Source: Parvularcula sp. IMCC14364
GTDB lineage: Bacteria > Pseudomonadota > Alphaproteobacteria > Caulobacterales > Parvularculaceae
DNA: 64,000 nucleotides
Reading direction: 5' to 3'
NCBI RefSeq assembly: GCF_030758415.1
Contig: NZ_CP132334.1
Coordinates: forward strand, 3,112,001 to 3,176,000
Made by a program: the position numbers and the translations under genes. Positions 55,575-64,000 of the stretch are shown here, in pieces. Below the pieces are notes generated by a model, which did not search any database, was not told the origin of the DNA, and saw nothing but the letters and a program-made list of their open reading frames with translations. Each line of letters starts with the position of its first letter. Within the stretch, counting starts at the first letter, position 1.

Positions 55575-55782
55575 TTTTTCTCCGGGGTACGGTGTGGAAT
55601 GATCAGGCTATGGTCCCTAGTCACTTAGAGGCGCAGGTCAAGAATTAAAGGGCTGACCTCTGGCCATACCCATAAAAACAGCAGCGTTTCTTGTCATAGT
55701 TAATTTTGCAGTTGTCATACTGTCCCCCTGCGCTAGGCTTCGCCCGCACCATGTTAGGGTGGAAACGAAAAAGGAAACTCCA

Positions 55783-56067
55783 ATGAAAAAACTTACCACG
55801 ATAGCTGCAATCGCGGCTGCATTTGGTCTGGGCATGACAGCCATGGCTGATGACCACGCAGAAAAATTTGATCTTAAAGCAGCGTGTGATGCATTTCAGG
55901 CTGAGTATCCTGACCAGGCTACTGGCGATTGCCAGTGCATGGCTGACAAGGCTGAAGGTGATGAAAAGGCAATGAAACAGTTCATGGCTTTTGATCCAAC
56001 TGGTGAAGAACCGCTTGGTGAGGACGCAGCGAAAGTTGTCGCGGCCTGCCAGTCTGACGATATGTAA
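55783..56067 (+). CDS. Small exported protein with four cysteines
   Basis: 94 residues with a clear signal peptide (MKKLTTIAAIAAAFGLGMTAMA, cleavage about residue 22). The mature protein is acidic and has four cysteines (AACDAF, GDCQCMAD, AACQSD), probably two disulfides or a metal/redox site. ATG 55783 with AAAGGAAACTCCA upstream; the METKKE extension to 55759 is rejected. No family recognised; a terminator follows. Confidence 0.8.
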   Translation: MKKLTTIAAIAAAFGLGMTAMADDHAEKFDLKAACDAFQAEYPDQATGDCQCMADKAEGDEKAMKQFMAFDPTGEEPLGEDAAKVVAACQSDDM

Positions 56068-56087
56068 GACCACTCAGTTTGTGGTCG

Positions 56088-56114
56088 AAAAGAGCGCCTT
56101 ATGGCGCTCTTTTT
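56088..56114 (+). terminator. Intrinsic terminator after the small exported protein
   Basis: AAAAGAGCGCC-TTAT-GGCGCTCTTTTT, a stem with T-tract starting 20 bases after the stop codon. Confidence 0.9.
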
Positions 56115-56171
56115 GTTTATTCGGGGTCATGCGATCCGTTAACTTCTGGTCCCTTTCTGTTACAAGACAGT

Positions 56172-57815
56172 ATGCATGACCGTACGGCCCCTTTTTCCAG
56201 AATTGTCAAAAGCTCACCAACCAGACTGGAGCTGCGCTTTGCCTGTGATGAGGCAGCCGCCACCCGTTTGTGGGAACTGGAATTGTTGCAGGATTTTCGG
56301 CAAAAAGCCGCCCGGACACGCCGCAGCAGGCAACTGTATTTTGACACAGCGCAATGGCATCTGCGTGACTCAAATGTGAGTCTGGTGATCGAACAGGGCA
56401 ACGGGCGTATTACCCAGCGCACAAAGCGCAAGCCATCAAGCGCCCTGAAAAGCGACTTCTCTTTTGAGATAGAGACGGTGCTGGCAAGTGATGCACAGCC
56501 TGATCGCCCAGTCCTGACCGGTTTTCACGCCCCGACGGATGCGCTTATCTGTGCGCATGAGAACGCGCTGTTCCCATATTTGAAGATGGAAATCGTTCAG
56601 CGACTCTCAGCGGGCGCGTATGGGGAAGCGCGGATCAGTCTTATCCACGAAACGTCAATCATCCAGGGTGTAAATCTTGAGGACAGTCTCGAAGAACAGC
56701 AGCTGGTTCTCGTGCATGCCGGTGGAGATATCAGTGACTTTCATGACTTTGCCCGTGCGCTGAGTTCCGAGGCCGGCTTGAGTCTTACCGGTTACACGGG
56801 CCAGGAGCGTGCCCTCCAGAAGCTGAAAGGAAATGCGCTGCCGGTGGTCAAGGCAGGCAAGATGGTGCTGCCAGCGGATGCGTCGGCGTTGAGTGTCGCC
56901 AGATTGTCATTTGATCAGGCTGTGCAGCAGGTCACCGCAAATGGTCAGGCCGCCGCCGCTGGCCAGCCCGATGCCATCAAACAGCTGCGTGTCGGCTTGC
57001 GCCGGTTGCGTTCGCTGGAGCGACTATTCCGCAAGTCGTTGCAGCACCCGGCACTGAACAGACTTATTCCGGCAGCAAAAGAGTACGGAAGAATACTGGG
57101 GGTTGCTCGGGATTGGGACGTGTTCATCGAAGCCACTCTGCCAGATATTCTATCTGCGCCAACGCTGGAAGAAAGCGATCAGGCAATTCTTCTCGCGCTT
57201 GCGCACGGCGCGGAAGGCCAGCGCGCCTGGGCCAGAGAAAAGGTGCGACAGGCACTTCAATCCCCCGCGTTTACCAGGCTCTGTATTGATCTGCGGGAGC
57301 AGACCGATCCTGTTCGGTGGCCTGTCGCCGGGCGCCGGGCGCTGGAAATCCCGGCAGAAGCATATGCCCGGCAGGCTTTGGGCAAGCGTCTGCGCAAGGT
57401 CAATCTCATGGGGGAAGACCTTGCGAGCGCACCAGCTCATGCGCGCCACCCGCTGCGCGTGGAATTGAAAAAGCTCCGCTATGCGGTTCAAGCTTTCAGA
57501 CCGCTATACGAGAAGGAGCGCCGCAAGCCATATCTTTCGGCCATGTCGGATCTGCAGGATGCTTTTGGTGTACTGAACGATGCTGTTGTTGCCCGTGAAA
57601 TGGCGCTCGCCGCGGCAACTCCGGAACGTCGTGACCAGATGGTGGATGTGCACCGCGCCATGGGTGCGAGTTTCGTCATCGGCTGGAGCGCGCAGCAATT
57701 ACAAGGGCAGGCTGATATTGTCTATCAGGCCTGGTCCGCGTTCTCGCAAACGCCCCCTTTCTGGGAGGAGCTTGAACATGCATCTGGCGAAATAGCCGAA
57801 GAGCCGGTCAGGTAA
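56172..57815 (+). CDS. CYTH-CHAD domain protein
   Basis: 547 residues. The N-terminal part (about 12-200) resembles a CYTH triphosphate tunnel fold (YFDTAQWHLRD) but the metal motif ExExK is degraded to RLELR, and LRVR is LVIE. The C-terminal CHAD domain (about 255-540) is a helical repeat with conserved histidines and basic residues (QLRVGLRRLRSLERLFRK, HPLRVELKKLRYAVQAFRPLY). CHAD proteins bind polyphosphate. ATG 56172 (MHDRTAPF) is preferred to 56079, which would include the terminator of the previous gene. The 3' end overlaps the kinase gene by 8 bases. Confidence 0.88.
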   Translation: MHDRTAPFSRIVKSSPTRLELRFACDEAAATRLWELELLQDFRQKAARTRRSRQLYFDTAQWHLRDSNVSLVIEQGNGRITQRTKRKPSSALKSDFSFEIETVLASDAQPDRPVLTGFHAPTDALICAHENALFPYLKMEIVQRLSAGAYGEARISLIHETSIIQGVNLEDSLEEQQLVLVHAGGDISDFHDFARALSSEAGLSLTGYTGQERALQKLKGNALPVVKAGKMVLPADASALSVARLSFDQAVQQVTANGQAAAAGQPDAIKQLRVGLRRLRSLERLFRKSLQHPALNRLIPAAKEYGRILGVARDWDVFIEATLPDILSAPTLEESDQAILLALAHGAEGQRAWAREKVRQALQSPAFTRLCIDLREQTDPVRWPVAGRRALEIPAEAYARQALGKRLRKVNLMGEDLASAPAHARHPLRVELKKLRYAVQAFRPLYEKERRKPYLSAMSDLQDAFGVLNDAVVAREMALAAATPERRDQMVDVHRAMGASFVIGWSAQQLQGQADIVYQAWSAFSQTPPFWEELEHASGEIAEEPVR

Positions 57816-58806
57816 TCAGACCCTGTTGGCGGGCAAGTTCAGACAGGGGCTGTTGAGGGCGTGGTCCCATATGGCTGATGACTTCCGAGGCTGCTAGACT
57901 GCCGAGACTTGCACATTGCGCCATCGGCAAGTCGCGGACAAACCCGTAAATGAAGCCGCCCGCGTAGCCATCTCCAGCGCCTGTCGTGTCGACTAACTGT
58001 TCAGGTTTTATCGCGGGCACTTCTTCAATCGAGCCGTCAGGGCTCACCACAACCGAGCCTTTTTCTGACCGTGTGAGGGCCAGATATGGGGCAAGCCCGT
58101 TAAGGAGCTTTGGCGCGTCTTCGAAAACGAGCGTGTCAGCCAGCATTTTGGCTTCTTCTTCATTGGCAAAAACGATATCCACATGCTCCCGGATAAAACT
58201 CAGAAAATGATTGCGCTGGCGTTCCACGCAGCCACTGTCAGAGAGGGTAATTGCTGTCTTGCGGCCGTTGGCCTTGGCGATCTCGCAGGCTCGAACCATG
58301 GCAGCGCGGGCAACGGGTTGTTCAAACAGGTAGCCTTCGAAATAGGAGACTGCCGCGTCGGCTATTTGTGCCTCATCGATATCTGCCTCGCTGACATGCT
58401 CGGCAGCACCGATAAAGGTCATCATGGAGCGTTCTGCATCCGGCGTAACATTGATCAGGCAGCGGCCAGTTGCCGTGTGATCTGCCATGGGGGATGTTGT
58501 GAAAGACACGCCAATGTCCCCGAGGGAATTGCGAAATACACCGCCCAGCCTGTCCTGGCCCACCTTCCCGATGAAAGCCGCACTCCCGCCAAGTGACGCA
58601 AGGCAGGCGGTGGAGTTGGCCGCAGACCCACCAGCGACTTCCGTTGTTTCTCCCATTGCCTTGTAGATGGTGAGAGCGTGCTCGGCGCCGATCAGCATCA
58701 TACCCCCTTTGGGGATGTCGTGCTCGGTGAGGAAGTCGTCATCACAATGGGCGAGAACATCAACAATGGCGTTGCCGACGGCGGCAAGGTCAGTGGCGTG
58801 GGACAT
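57808..58806 (-). CDS. PfkB-family carbohydrate/adenosine kinase
   Basis: 332 residues. PfkB signature 1 at GGSAANSTACLASLGG (about 59-74) and signature 2 VDTTGAGDGYAGGFIYG (about 268-284), with the catalytic aspartate in GAGD. This subgroup is annotated as adenosine kinase or sugar kinase; the substrate is uncertain. GGAGTTACC precedes ATG 58806. Confidence 0.92.
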   Translation of the reverse strand: MSHATDLAAVGNAIVDVLAHCDDDFLTEHDIPKGGMMLIGAEHALTIYKAMGETTEVAGGSAANSTACLASLGGSAAFIGKVGQDRLGGVFRNSLGDIGVSFTTSPMADHTATGRCLINVTPDAERSMMTFIGAAEHVSEADIDEAQIADAAVSYFEGYLFEQPVARAAMVRACEIAKANGRKTAITLSDSGCVERQRNHFLSFIREHVDIVFANEEEAKMLADTLVFEDAPKLLNGLAPYLALTRSEKGSVVVSPDGSIEEVPAIKPEQLVDTTGAGDGYAGGFIYGFVRDLPMAQCASLGSLAASEVISHMGPRPQQPLSELARQQGLIT

Positions 58807-58892
58807 GGTAACTCCGGTTCTTTCGATTTTGCATTTGGCTCCAGCGCGTCTTACTATGGGAACAGGTTTGCAGACACAAGAGACATAAGATC

Positions 58893-59270
58893 ATGCTGAG
58901 ATTTTCCTGTTTTTCCGTAGGCGCATTTTTTCTGCTTGCCGGGTGCACGTCTTCCAGTGCGCCACCCGAGCCAGCGGCTCCTGAGACAGCCGAGTCGGCA
59001 ACATTCAGCGCGCTGGGCAATGTCTATCAGGCAGAGGCGCTTGATTTGGTTGAGGCTGATTTTATTGGTCAGCCAGTATTCCGGCTCGAGACATTTTTCG
59101 GTGATCCGACATTTGTGCGCAGCGAGGGGGTTGGTGAGTTCCGGCGTCATGACACGGACACCTGCCGGGTTTATGTGTTGATGACCGGCGGGACTGGTGT
59201 CGTTGATCGCCTAACTGTCGGGGGTGTGATGGCGGGAGATGCAAGCCCCCGGCTGCGGGACTGTCTCTGA
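58893..59270 (+). CDS. Putative lipoprotein, family unknown
   Basis: 125 residues. Signal peptide with lipobox LAGC (about residue 18), then a Ser/Ala/Pro-rich linker. The folded part contains DFIGQPVFRLETFFGDPTFVRSEGVGEFRRHDTDTCRVYVLM, reminiscent of short alphaproteobacterial lipoproteins that resemble SmpA/BamE-type folds; two cysteines (DTC, RDC) could pair. Ends 3 bases before the AmpG-like stop on the other strand. Confidence 0.75.
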   Translation: MLRFSCFSVGAFFLLAGCTSSSAPPEPAAPETAESATFSALGNVYQAEALDLVEADFIGQPVFRLETFFGDPTFVRSEGVGEFRRHDTDTCRVYVLMTGGTGVVDRLTVGGVMAGDASPRLRDCL

Positions 59271-59273
59271 GGA

Positions 59274-60995
59274 TCAACCAGAAGACTCTGCAGCCCTTTC
59301 AGGCGGGGGCCCCTGCAGTGTCATCACGAGAATGACCAGCAGGGCAGCCGGTATGGTATAGCTGGCGGTGATCAGAAAGAACGCCACATAACCGACAGCG
59401 TCTGCCATCAGGCCGGAGAATCCGGCAACAAATTTGTTCAAGAGGGCGTACAGGGACGAAAACAGTGCGTATTGTGTGGCGGCGTAAGCCGGATCAACAA
59501 GGCTGGAAAGATAGGCGATGAACACGGTCGTCACGAAGCCGCCAGCGACATTATCGGCGCAGATCGCCAACGCAAGGCGCCAGACATCCGGACTTGTCTC
59601 GGCGGTCGCCGCAAACCAGGCATACGCACCGTTCGTCAGAAGAGTAAGGCCAGCCCCCACAATCATGGCGCGCATCACGCCCATTTTTTGCGCTACGATG
59701 CCGCCAATGAACAGGCCTATGATGATGGAGGCAACGCCGGGTCCGGACTGTATGCCGCCGACCATGGCGGGCGCATAACCAAGATCAGCATAGAGAGGAA
59801 TGGCCATCACACCCATGGTAAAGTCACTTAATCGATAGATCATGACAAGTACTAGAATGGGGACAAGCACCAGGCCCAGACGCTCATAAACCTGAAACAG
59901 GGGGGTGCCGAACATAACATAAAGTTTGCCACGATTGGTTTCGACGACAGGTTCGCTCCCTGCATCTTGTTTCGTATTTGCAAAGGCAACAAGCCAGATG
60001 AGGCAGCCAACAGCCAGCAGGTTAGCCAAAATGACAAACAGTGACAGCCATCGGGAGTCGTCTGGCAACGCGGTGAGCGCCTGCACCAGGTCGCGTGAGA
60101 AGACAAACAGTCCGCCGAGCCCGATTATAATCAGGCGGTTCAGGAATGGTGTCTTGGTGGCGCGCAGTATAATCGGCCCGAGCGCCAGGATGATAGCACC
60201 AACAACGAAGAGGCTTTGAACAACATTTGTTCCGATACCGAACCAGGTAAGAATCCGGGCCATCACGAAAAATGCTACACCAGCTGCGATAGCGTTGGGC
60301 GGGCCTGCAAGCAGAGGCAGGTGATCTGTGCTTTGTCTCGTTTTAATGACGTCAGGTTCTTTGATAAACAGGATCAGAAACGCGCAGGCCGCCATGCTCA
60401 GTGCCATGAAGGTAAAAGACAGGTTCCAGTTGGCAAAATCTGCGACCACAAAGCCAAGGCCTGAAAAAATCAGGGCACCCCGGTAACCGAGTGAGTAGGA
60501 CGCAGCCATATTGGCCTGTCTTTCTGTCGGTGCTGATCCTATGCGCCATGCGTCTATCGACACATCAAGAGTAGCGCCGGAAAAGGCCAGCAGGATGGCA
60601 CCGAATGTAACCGGCCAGATACTTTCTGACGGATCAGCGGTTGCGATGATCAACAAGCCCATAACTGTACCGGCTATCGCGACCATCATCCACGAGCGCC
60701 GGTGACCAACCGCCGGGCCGAGTGCCGGGACAGTCAGTTTATCAATTATCGGTGCCCAGATGAATTTGAAGGAATAGGCAAGACCCACCCAGTAAAAGAA
60801 ACCGATTGTTGAGCGCTCTATCCCTTCAAGCCTGAGCCAGTAAGAGGTTTTCTGATTAACCAGATAGAGTGGAAGACCCGAGACAAAGCCAAGAAGCAGC
60901 ATTGCTGCCATTTCCGGTCTTTTATAGGGTTCGATCCAGGAGGCGATTGTGCCTGCAACGGTTTTTTTCTGCGGGGCTGTCAGCTCTTCAGTCAT
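59274..60995 (-). CDS. AmpG-like MFS permease
   Basis: 573 residues and about 14 membrane helices. The first part MLLLGFVSGLPLYLVNQKTSYWLRLEGI (about 32-60) is the AmpG signature, and DAWRIGSAPTERQANMAA is the conserved loop. AmpG imports anhydromuropeptides from the periplasm for recycling, which would match the mltA-derived products. A second large helical half starts near residue 360. Members of this family also transport other compounds. Confidence 0.88.
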   Translation of the reverse strand: MTEELTAPQKKTVAGTIASWIEPYKRPEMAAMLLLGFVSGLPLYLVNQKTSYWLRLEGIERSTIGFFYWVGLAYSFKFIWAPIIDKLTVPALGPAVGHRRSWMMVAIAGTVMGLLIIATADPSESIWPVTFGAILLAFSGATLDVSIDAWRIGSAPTERQANMAASYSLGYRGALIFSGLGFVVADFANWNLSFTFMALSMAACAFLILFIKEPDVIKTRQSTDHLPLLAGPPNAIAAGVAFFVMARILTWFGIGTNVVQSLFVVGAIILALGPIILRATKTPFLNRLIIIGLGGLFVFSRDLVQALTALPDDSRWLSLFVILANLLAVGCLIWLVAFANTKQDAGSEPVVETNRGKLYVMFGTPLFQVYERLGLVLVPILVLVMIYRLSDFTMGVMAIPLYADLGYAPAMVGGIQSGPGVASIIIGLFIGGIVAQKMGVMRAMIVGAGLTLLTNGAYAWFAATAETSPDVWRLALAICADNVAGGFVTTVFIAYLSSLVDPAYAATQYALFSSLYALLNKFVAGFSGLMADAVGYVAFFLITASYTIPAALLVILVMTLQGPPPERAAESSG

Positions 60996-61084
60996 GGCTG
61001 TTCCTTCTTGCTGTTATCTCGCGAGCGTAACCGGATTTGTGGCGGTTTGAAGGTATTATTCCTGTAACAAGGCTGGATTGGCCG

Positions 61085-63007
61085 TCAGGCACTTGCCTGA
61101 TGACCGGCGTCTGCTCCTGCGGTGAGGCTTTCTGATGCACGACCCCATTTTTCAATAAGCCCGATCAACTCCTGAGGTTCGAACGGTTTGGTGAGAAAAT
61201 CATTCATGCCTACGGCAAGGCAGTTATCACGATCTGAGGACATGGCATTGGCTGTGAGGGCAATGATCGGGACATGTCTCTCGCTGCCTGCGAGTTCCCG
61301 AATTTTTCGGGCGGCCTCAAGGCCATCCATCTCCGGCATATGCATGTCCATCAGCACCACGTCGTAAGGAGCAGACTGAACAGCATAAAGCGCTTCGCTG
61401 CCGTTGCCCGCCACATCCACATGGTGACCGGCGCGTTTGATGATGGCGGTGGCCAGTACGGCGTTGATTTGGTTATCTTCTGCCAGAAGAACGCGATATT
61501 TTTGCGGGCTGAACGCTGGCGCGGTGGCCGGCGAGTCAAGGCGCTCGGTTTTCTGCTGCGGGATATCCCGGTCAGACAGACGCCTGAACAGGCTGGACTG
61601 GCGCATCGGTTTGATCAGATAGCCGTCAAAGCCAATGCGGCGGAATGTCTCAAGCCGCCCACGCGCAACGGGGGAGAGGAGAACAAGAGAATGGGAGGCA
61701 GCCATGCTGAGTTTCTTGCCGTGCTGGGCTGCGAAAGGCAGGTCACACAACAAGATCGCATTGCGGTGGCGACTTAAAAATGCGTGAGCATCCTCGGCAT
61801 CCTCGGTTACGTGAAACTGTCTGACGCCAGCTGATTCAAGCTGCAATCTGACAATCCGTTTGAGGATGGTGGAACTGGTTACCAGCAGGACCGGGTCCTG
61901 GATCTGGCAGTCATACCGCGTGCTGTGATGGTCTGTTTTGGCCTTCAGGGGCACGGTAAAGGAGAAAACACTTCCAACATTCAGCTTGCTTTTGACCGAC
62001 ATTGTGCCGCCCATGGCCTGGACGATGCGCCGGGCAATGGCGAGACCGAGGCCTGTGCCTTCGAATTTTCTTGCGTGGCTCGAGTCAGCCTGGGCAAATT
62101 CTTCAAAGATATTGGTCAGGTCCTCTTGAGGAATACCGACACCCGTATCATGCACATCAATGCGAATGTTCTCGACACCCGGCTCATCGTGGTGCTCCGC
62201 CCGAATTTCAATCGTGACGCCGCCTGTTTCGGTAAATTTGACGCCATTGCCCGCCAGATTGAGAAGAACCTGGCGCAAACGGGCCTCATCAGCCATCAAT
62301 CGAAGCGGTACAGAGGGGTCAACATAGGTTGCGATCTCAAGGTCCTTGTGCGCTGCACGGGGCGACAGAAGCTCCGCGACACTCTGAGCCAGCGAGAGAG
62401 GATCAACAACTGACTCTTCAAGATCAATGCGACCAGCGTCAATCTTGGAATAGTCCAGAATGTCGTTGATAAGGGCGAGAAGAGCGGAGCCTGATTCCCG
62501 AATGGCCTCGGCATAGGCTTTCTGATTTGCATCAAGCCCTGTGTCCATCATCAAGCCGGTCATGCCAAGAATGCCATTAAGGGGCGTGCGCATCTCGTGG
62601 CTCATCGTAGCCAGAAAGCGCATCTTTGTGTCATTGCCGGTTTCTGCGTTGCGGGCTGTGGCCCGCAGCGTAATCTCCTCAGCCTTGCGATCGGTAATAT
62701 CGCGCCCGATGAACGTGCGATGACCCGTGACGGAATCTGTTTGTTGCCACTCCAGCCAGTAGACCCGTTCATTGACGGAAAACATGTTTTCAAAGCGGCC
62801 TGGTGTGGCGATGTCACCAGAAACGGCATTCAAGCGGGCTGGGGGCCTCTGGGCAAACATCTCCAGAGCCTTGCCCTGCCAGTCAGTCTGAGTCCCGCCG
62901 AAAAGTCGGCACCATGCTTCATTAACATAGAGGCATCGTTGTTGCGTGTCAGTGACAACGACAAGTTCACTCAACGTATCCAGAATATCTGTGGGGGTAA
63001 TCGTCAT
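61085..63007 (-). CDS. Hybrid sensor histidine kinase with two receiver domains
   Basis: 640 residues, no membrane segments, so cytoplasmic. PAS domain (about 1-105), HisKA with phosphoacceptor H137 in MSHEMRTPLNG, HATPase (about 240-355) with NGVKFTETG and GTGLGLAIARRIV, a degenerate receiver (about 378-480; SS instead of the acidic pair, DLPF at the Asp position), then a full receiver (about 500-620) with LLAEDNQINA, VLMDMHMPEMDG and LTKPF. ATG 63007; the TTG at 63025 is an alternative. No cognate regulator is nearby. Confidence 0.93.
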   Translation of the reverse strand: MTITPTDILDTLSELVVVTDTQQRCLYVNEAWCRLFGGTQTDWQGKALEMFAQRPPARLNAVSGDIATPGRFENMFSVNERVYWLEWQQTDSVTGHRTFIGRDITDRKAEEITLRATARNAETGNDTKMRFLATMSHEMRTPLNGILGMTGLMMDTGLDANQKAYAEAIRESGSALLALINDILDYSKIDAGRIDLEESVVDPLSLAQSVAELLSPRAAHKDLEIATYVDPSVPLRLMADEARLRQVLLNLAGNGVKFTETGGVTIEIRAEHHDEPGVENIRIDVHDTGVGIPQEDLTNIFEEFAQADSSHARKFEGTGLGLAIARRIVQAMGGTMSVKSKLNVGSVFSFTVPLKAKTDHHSTRYDCQIQDPVLLVTSSTILKRIVRLQLESAGVRQFHVTEDAEDAHAFLSRHRNAILLCDLPFAAQHGKKLSMAASHSLVLLSPVARGRLETFRRIGFDGYLIKPMRQSSLFRRLSDRDIPQQKTERLDSPATAPAFSPQKYRVLLAEDNQINAVLATAIIKRAGHHVDVAGNGSEALYAVQSAPYDVVLMDMHMPEMDGLEAARKIRELAGSERHVPIIALTANAMSSDRDNCLAVGMNDFLTKPFEPQELIGLIEKWGRASESLTAGADAGHQASA

Positions 63008-63147
63008 CAAAGTGCGCCCTTTCAAAAGGCAAATTTGCAGACAGACTTTGAGAAACGGTTAAGCATAAGCGGGGATTGCAGATGAAAATGACCATGCCTT
63101 CGGTTGCGTAGGAAAATCTGCAGGAGCAGGCATGTCCTTGATCAGTT

Positions 63148-64000
63148 TTAGGTTGCGACCCGGAACTCACTGCCGGCTGATTTTTCTTCGCGTCGGCGAT
63201 AGCTGATGGCTTCTGCAATATGCCGCCGCATAACGGCGTCATTACCATCAAGGTCTGCCAGTGTCCGGGCAACGCGCAAGGTGCGGGTATAGGCTCTGGC
63301 CGTCAGATTCAATGTTTCGGCAGCCCGCACCAGAAGGTTTGCGCCGTCGGCATCCGGTTTGGCGACTTGCTCCAGCAGCGGATCGGGCAGTTTGGCGTTG
63401 GTCAATGCCGGGCTGGTCGCAAATCCGGTTTGGGGCGTGTTGCCTGTATCCGGGGTAAGTTTTTTTGCCCGGTCTTCCTGTGCAGATCTGGCATTGGCGA
63501 CGCGTTTGGCAACGATGGCTGTGGTCTCACCATCTGCCGGTGCGGCGAGATCCATGGCCGTTACAGGGGGCGTCTCGATTGAAAGGTCCATCCGGTCGAG
63601 AAAAGGACCAGAGACACGGGACTGGTAGACTTCTTCACAGTTTGGTCCGCGCCCACAGGCGCGCCCGGACGCTTTGCCATAGCCACAGCGGCACGGGTTC
63701 ATGGCAGCAACAAGCTGAAAACGGGCGGGATATCGTACATGGGCATTGGCCCGCGCGATGATAATGTCACCTGTCTCCAGTGGTTGACGCAGGCTGTCGA
63801 GAACGGGTGCTGAGAATTCCGGCAATTCATCAAGGAACAGGATCCCATGATGAGCGAGCGATGCTTCGCCGGGGCGCACCCGAATGCCGCCGCCAACCAT
63901 GGCTGCCATAGAGGCGGAGTGATGCGGCGCGCGAAAAGGTCTTATGCGGGAAATTTTGCCTCCTTCAATCAATCCGGCAAGAGACTGGATCATTGAAATC
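63148..64000 (-). CDS. comM: ComM/YifB Mg-chelatase-like AAA+ ATPase (N-terminus beyond the window)
   Basis: The C-terminal part of the AAA+ ATPase; the frame is open at the right edge. Visible: FRAPHHSASMAAMVGGG, the Walker B region GILFLDELPEFSAPVLDSLRQPLE, MNPCRCGYG..C, the sensor region GPFLDRMDLSIE and the C-terminal domain LNLTARAYTRTLRVARTLADLDG. Promotes branch migration during natural transformation or recombination in homologues. Confidence 0.95.
   Translation of the reverse strand, partial: ISMIQSLAGLIEGGKISRIRPFRAPHHSASMAAMVGGGIRVRPGEASLAHHGILFLDELPEFSAPVLDSLRQPLETGDIIIARANAHVRYPARFQLVAAMNPCRCGYGKASGRACGRGPNCEEVYQSRVSGPFLDRMDLSIETPPVTAMDLAAPADGETTAIVAKRVANARSAQEDRAKKLTPDTGNTPQTGFATSPALTNAKLPDPLLEQVAKPDADGANLLVRAAETLNLTARAYTRTLRVARTLADLDGNDAVMRRHIAEAISYRRREEKSAGSEFRVAT

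Noticed and set aside
60926-60938. GGTTCGATCC resembling a tRNA T-loop
   Set aside because: It lies within the AmpG-like coding sequence, with no acceptor or anticodon arm around it. No tRNA was found in the window.
1-64000. CRISPR arrays, insertion sequences, prophage genes or defence islands
   Set aside because: No regularly spaced repeats, transposase or integrase motifs, or restriction and defence families were seen; nearly all genes are core alphaproteobacterial functions.

Overview
The window is chromosomal DNA from an alphaproteobacterium, probably close to the replication origin. I infer this from the gene order hslVU ... smr-mltA-timA-fxsA-secB-dnaQ-coaE-aroE-maf-ppsR | hemE-hemJ-rho-mnmE-mnmG-rsmG-parA-parB, which is the conserved origin neighbourhood described for Caulobacter and Rickettsia, and from alphaproteobacterial marker families (Fur without the usual metal-site cysteines, CenR-like regulator, DUF3576, DUF6489, TimA, Mic60/mitofilin next to hemCD, HemJ). 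I cannot name the genus. I see no rRNA, tRNA, CRISPR array, insertion sequence or prophage; this is a dense core-genome segment with a few accessory pockets.

Layout. 1-6.3 kb: miaB (cut by the left edge), an iron pocket (bfd-like, bfr, fur) and rimI, tsaB, a nitroreductase, dodecin and nfu. 6.4-13.5 kb: malic enzyme, a small pocket with a ribbon-helix-helix-like protein and tiny ORFs, an SDR, an O-antigen-ligase-like membrane protein and a glutamine cyclotransferase. 13.4-19.7 kb: hemC-hemD-mic60-hemY operon and divergent tsaD. 19.7-20.4 kb: the longest stretch with no convincing gene. 20.4-26.6 kb: small membrane and exported proteins, arsR, MAPEG, arsC, a CenR-like response regulator, an L,D-transpeptidase-like protein, yggS/thiE and a porin. 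26.9-31.7 kb: DUF3576 lipoprotein, leuS, lptE, holA. 31.8-34.6 kb: a possible small RNA, a MATE transporter and an aminotransferase. 34.6-40.5 kb: parB-parA-rsmG-mnmG-mnmE with three parS sites. 40.7-44.6 kb: GDPD, rho, hemJ, hemE. 44.58-44.96 kb: proposed oriC. 45-52 kb: ppsR, maf, a fused aroE-coaE, dnaQ, secB, fxsA, timA, mltA, smr. 52.2-55.6 kb: a membrane-anchored prephenate-dehydratase-like protein, hslU, hslV. 55.8-64 kb: small exported proteins, CYTH-CHAD, PfkB kinase, AmpG-like permease, hybrid histidine kinase and the C-terminal part of comM.

How the genes work together. Replication and segregation functions (oriC, parABS, dnaQ, holA) lie together, and nearly all genes flanking the origin are transcribed away from it. 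Four haem steps (hemC, hemD, hemE, hemJ) sit in two loci. tRNA modification is heavily represented (miaB, tsaB, tsaD, mnmE, mnmG), as is envelope assembly (lptE, mltA, porin, ampG-like, L,D-transpeptidase-like). The most unusual items are the AroE-CoaE fusion, the tail-anchored PheA-like protein and the candidate small RNA upstream of the MATE gene. The genome is tightly packed: in seven convergent pairs the coding sequences overlap at their 3' ends.
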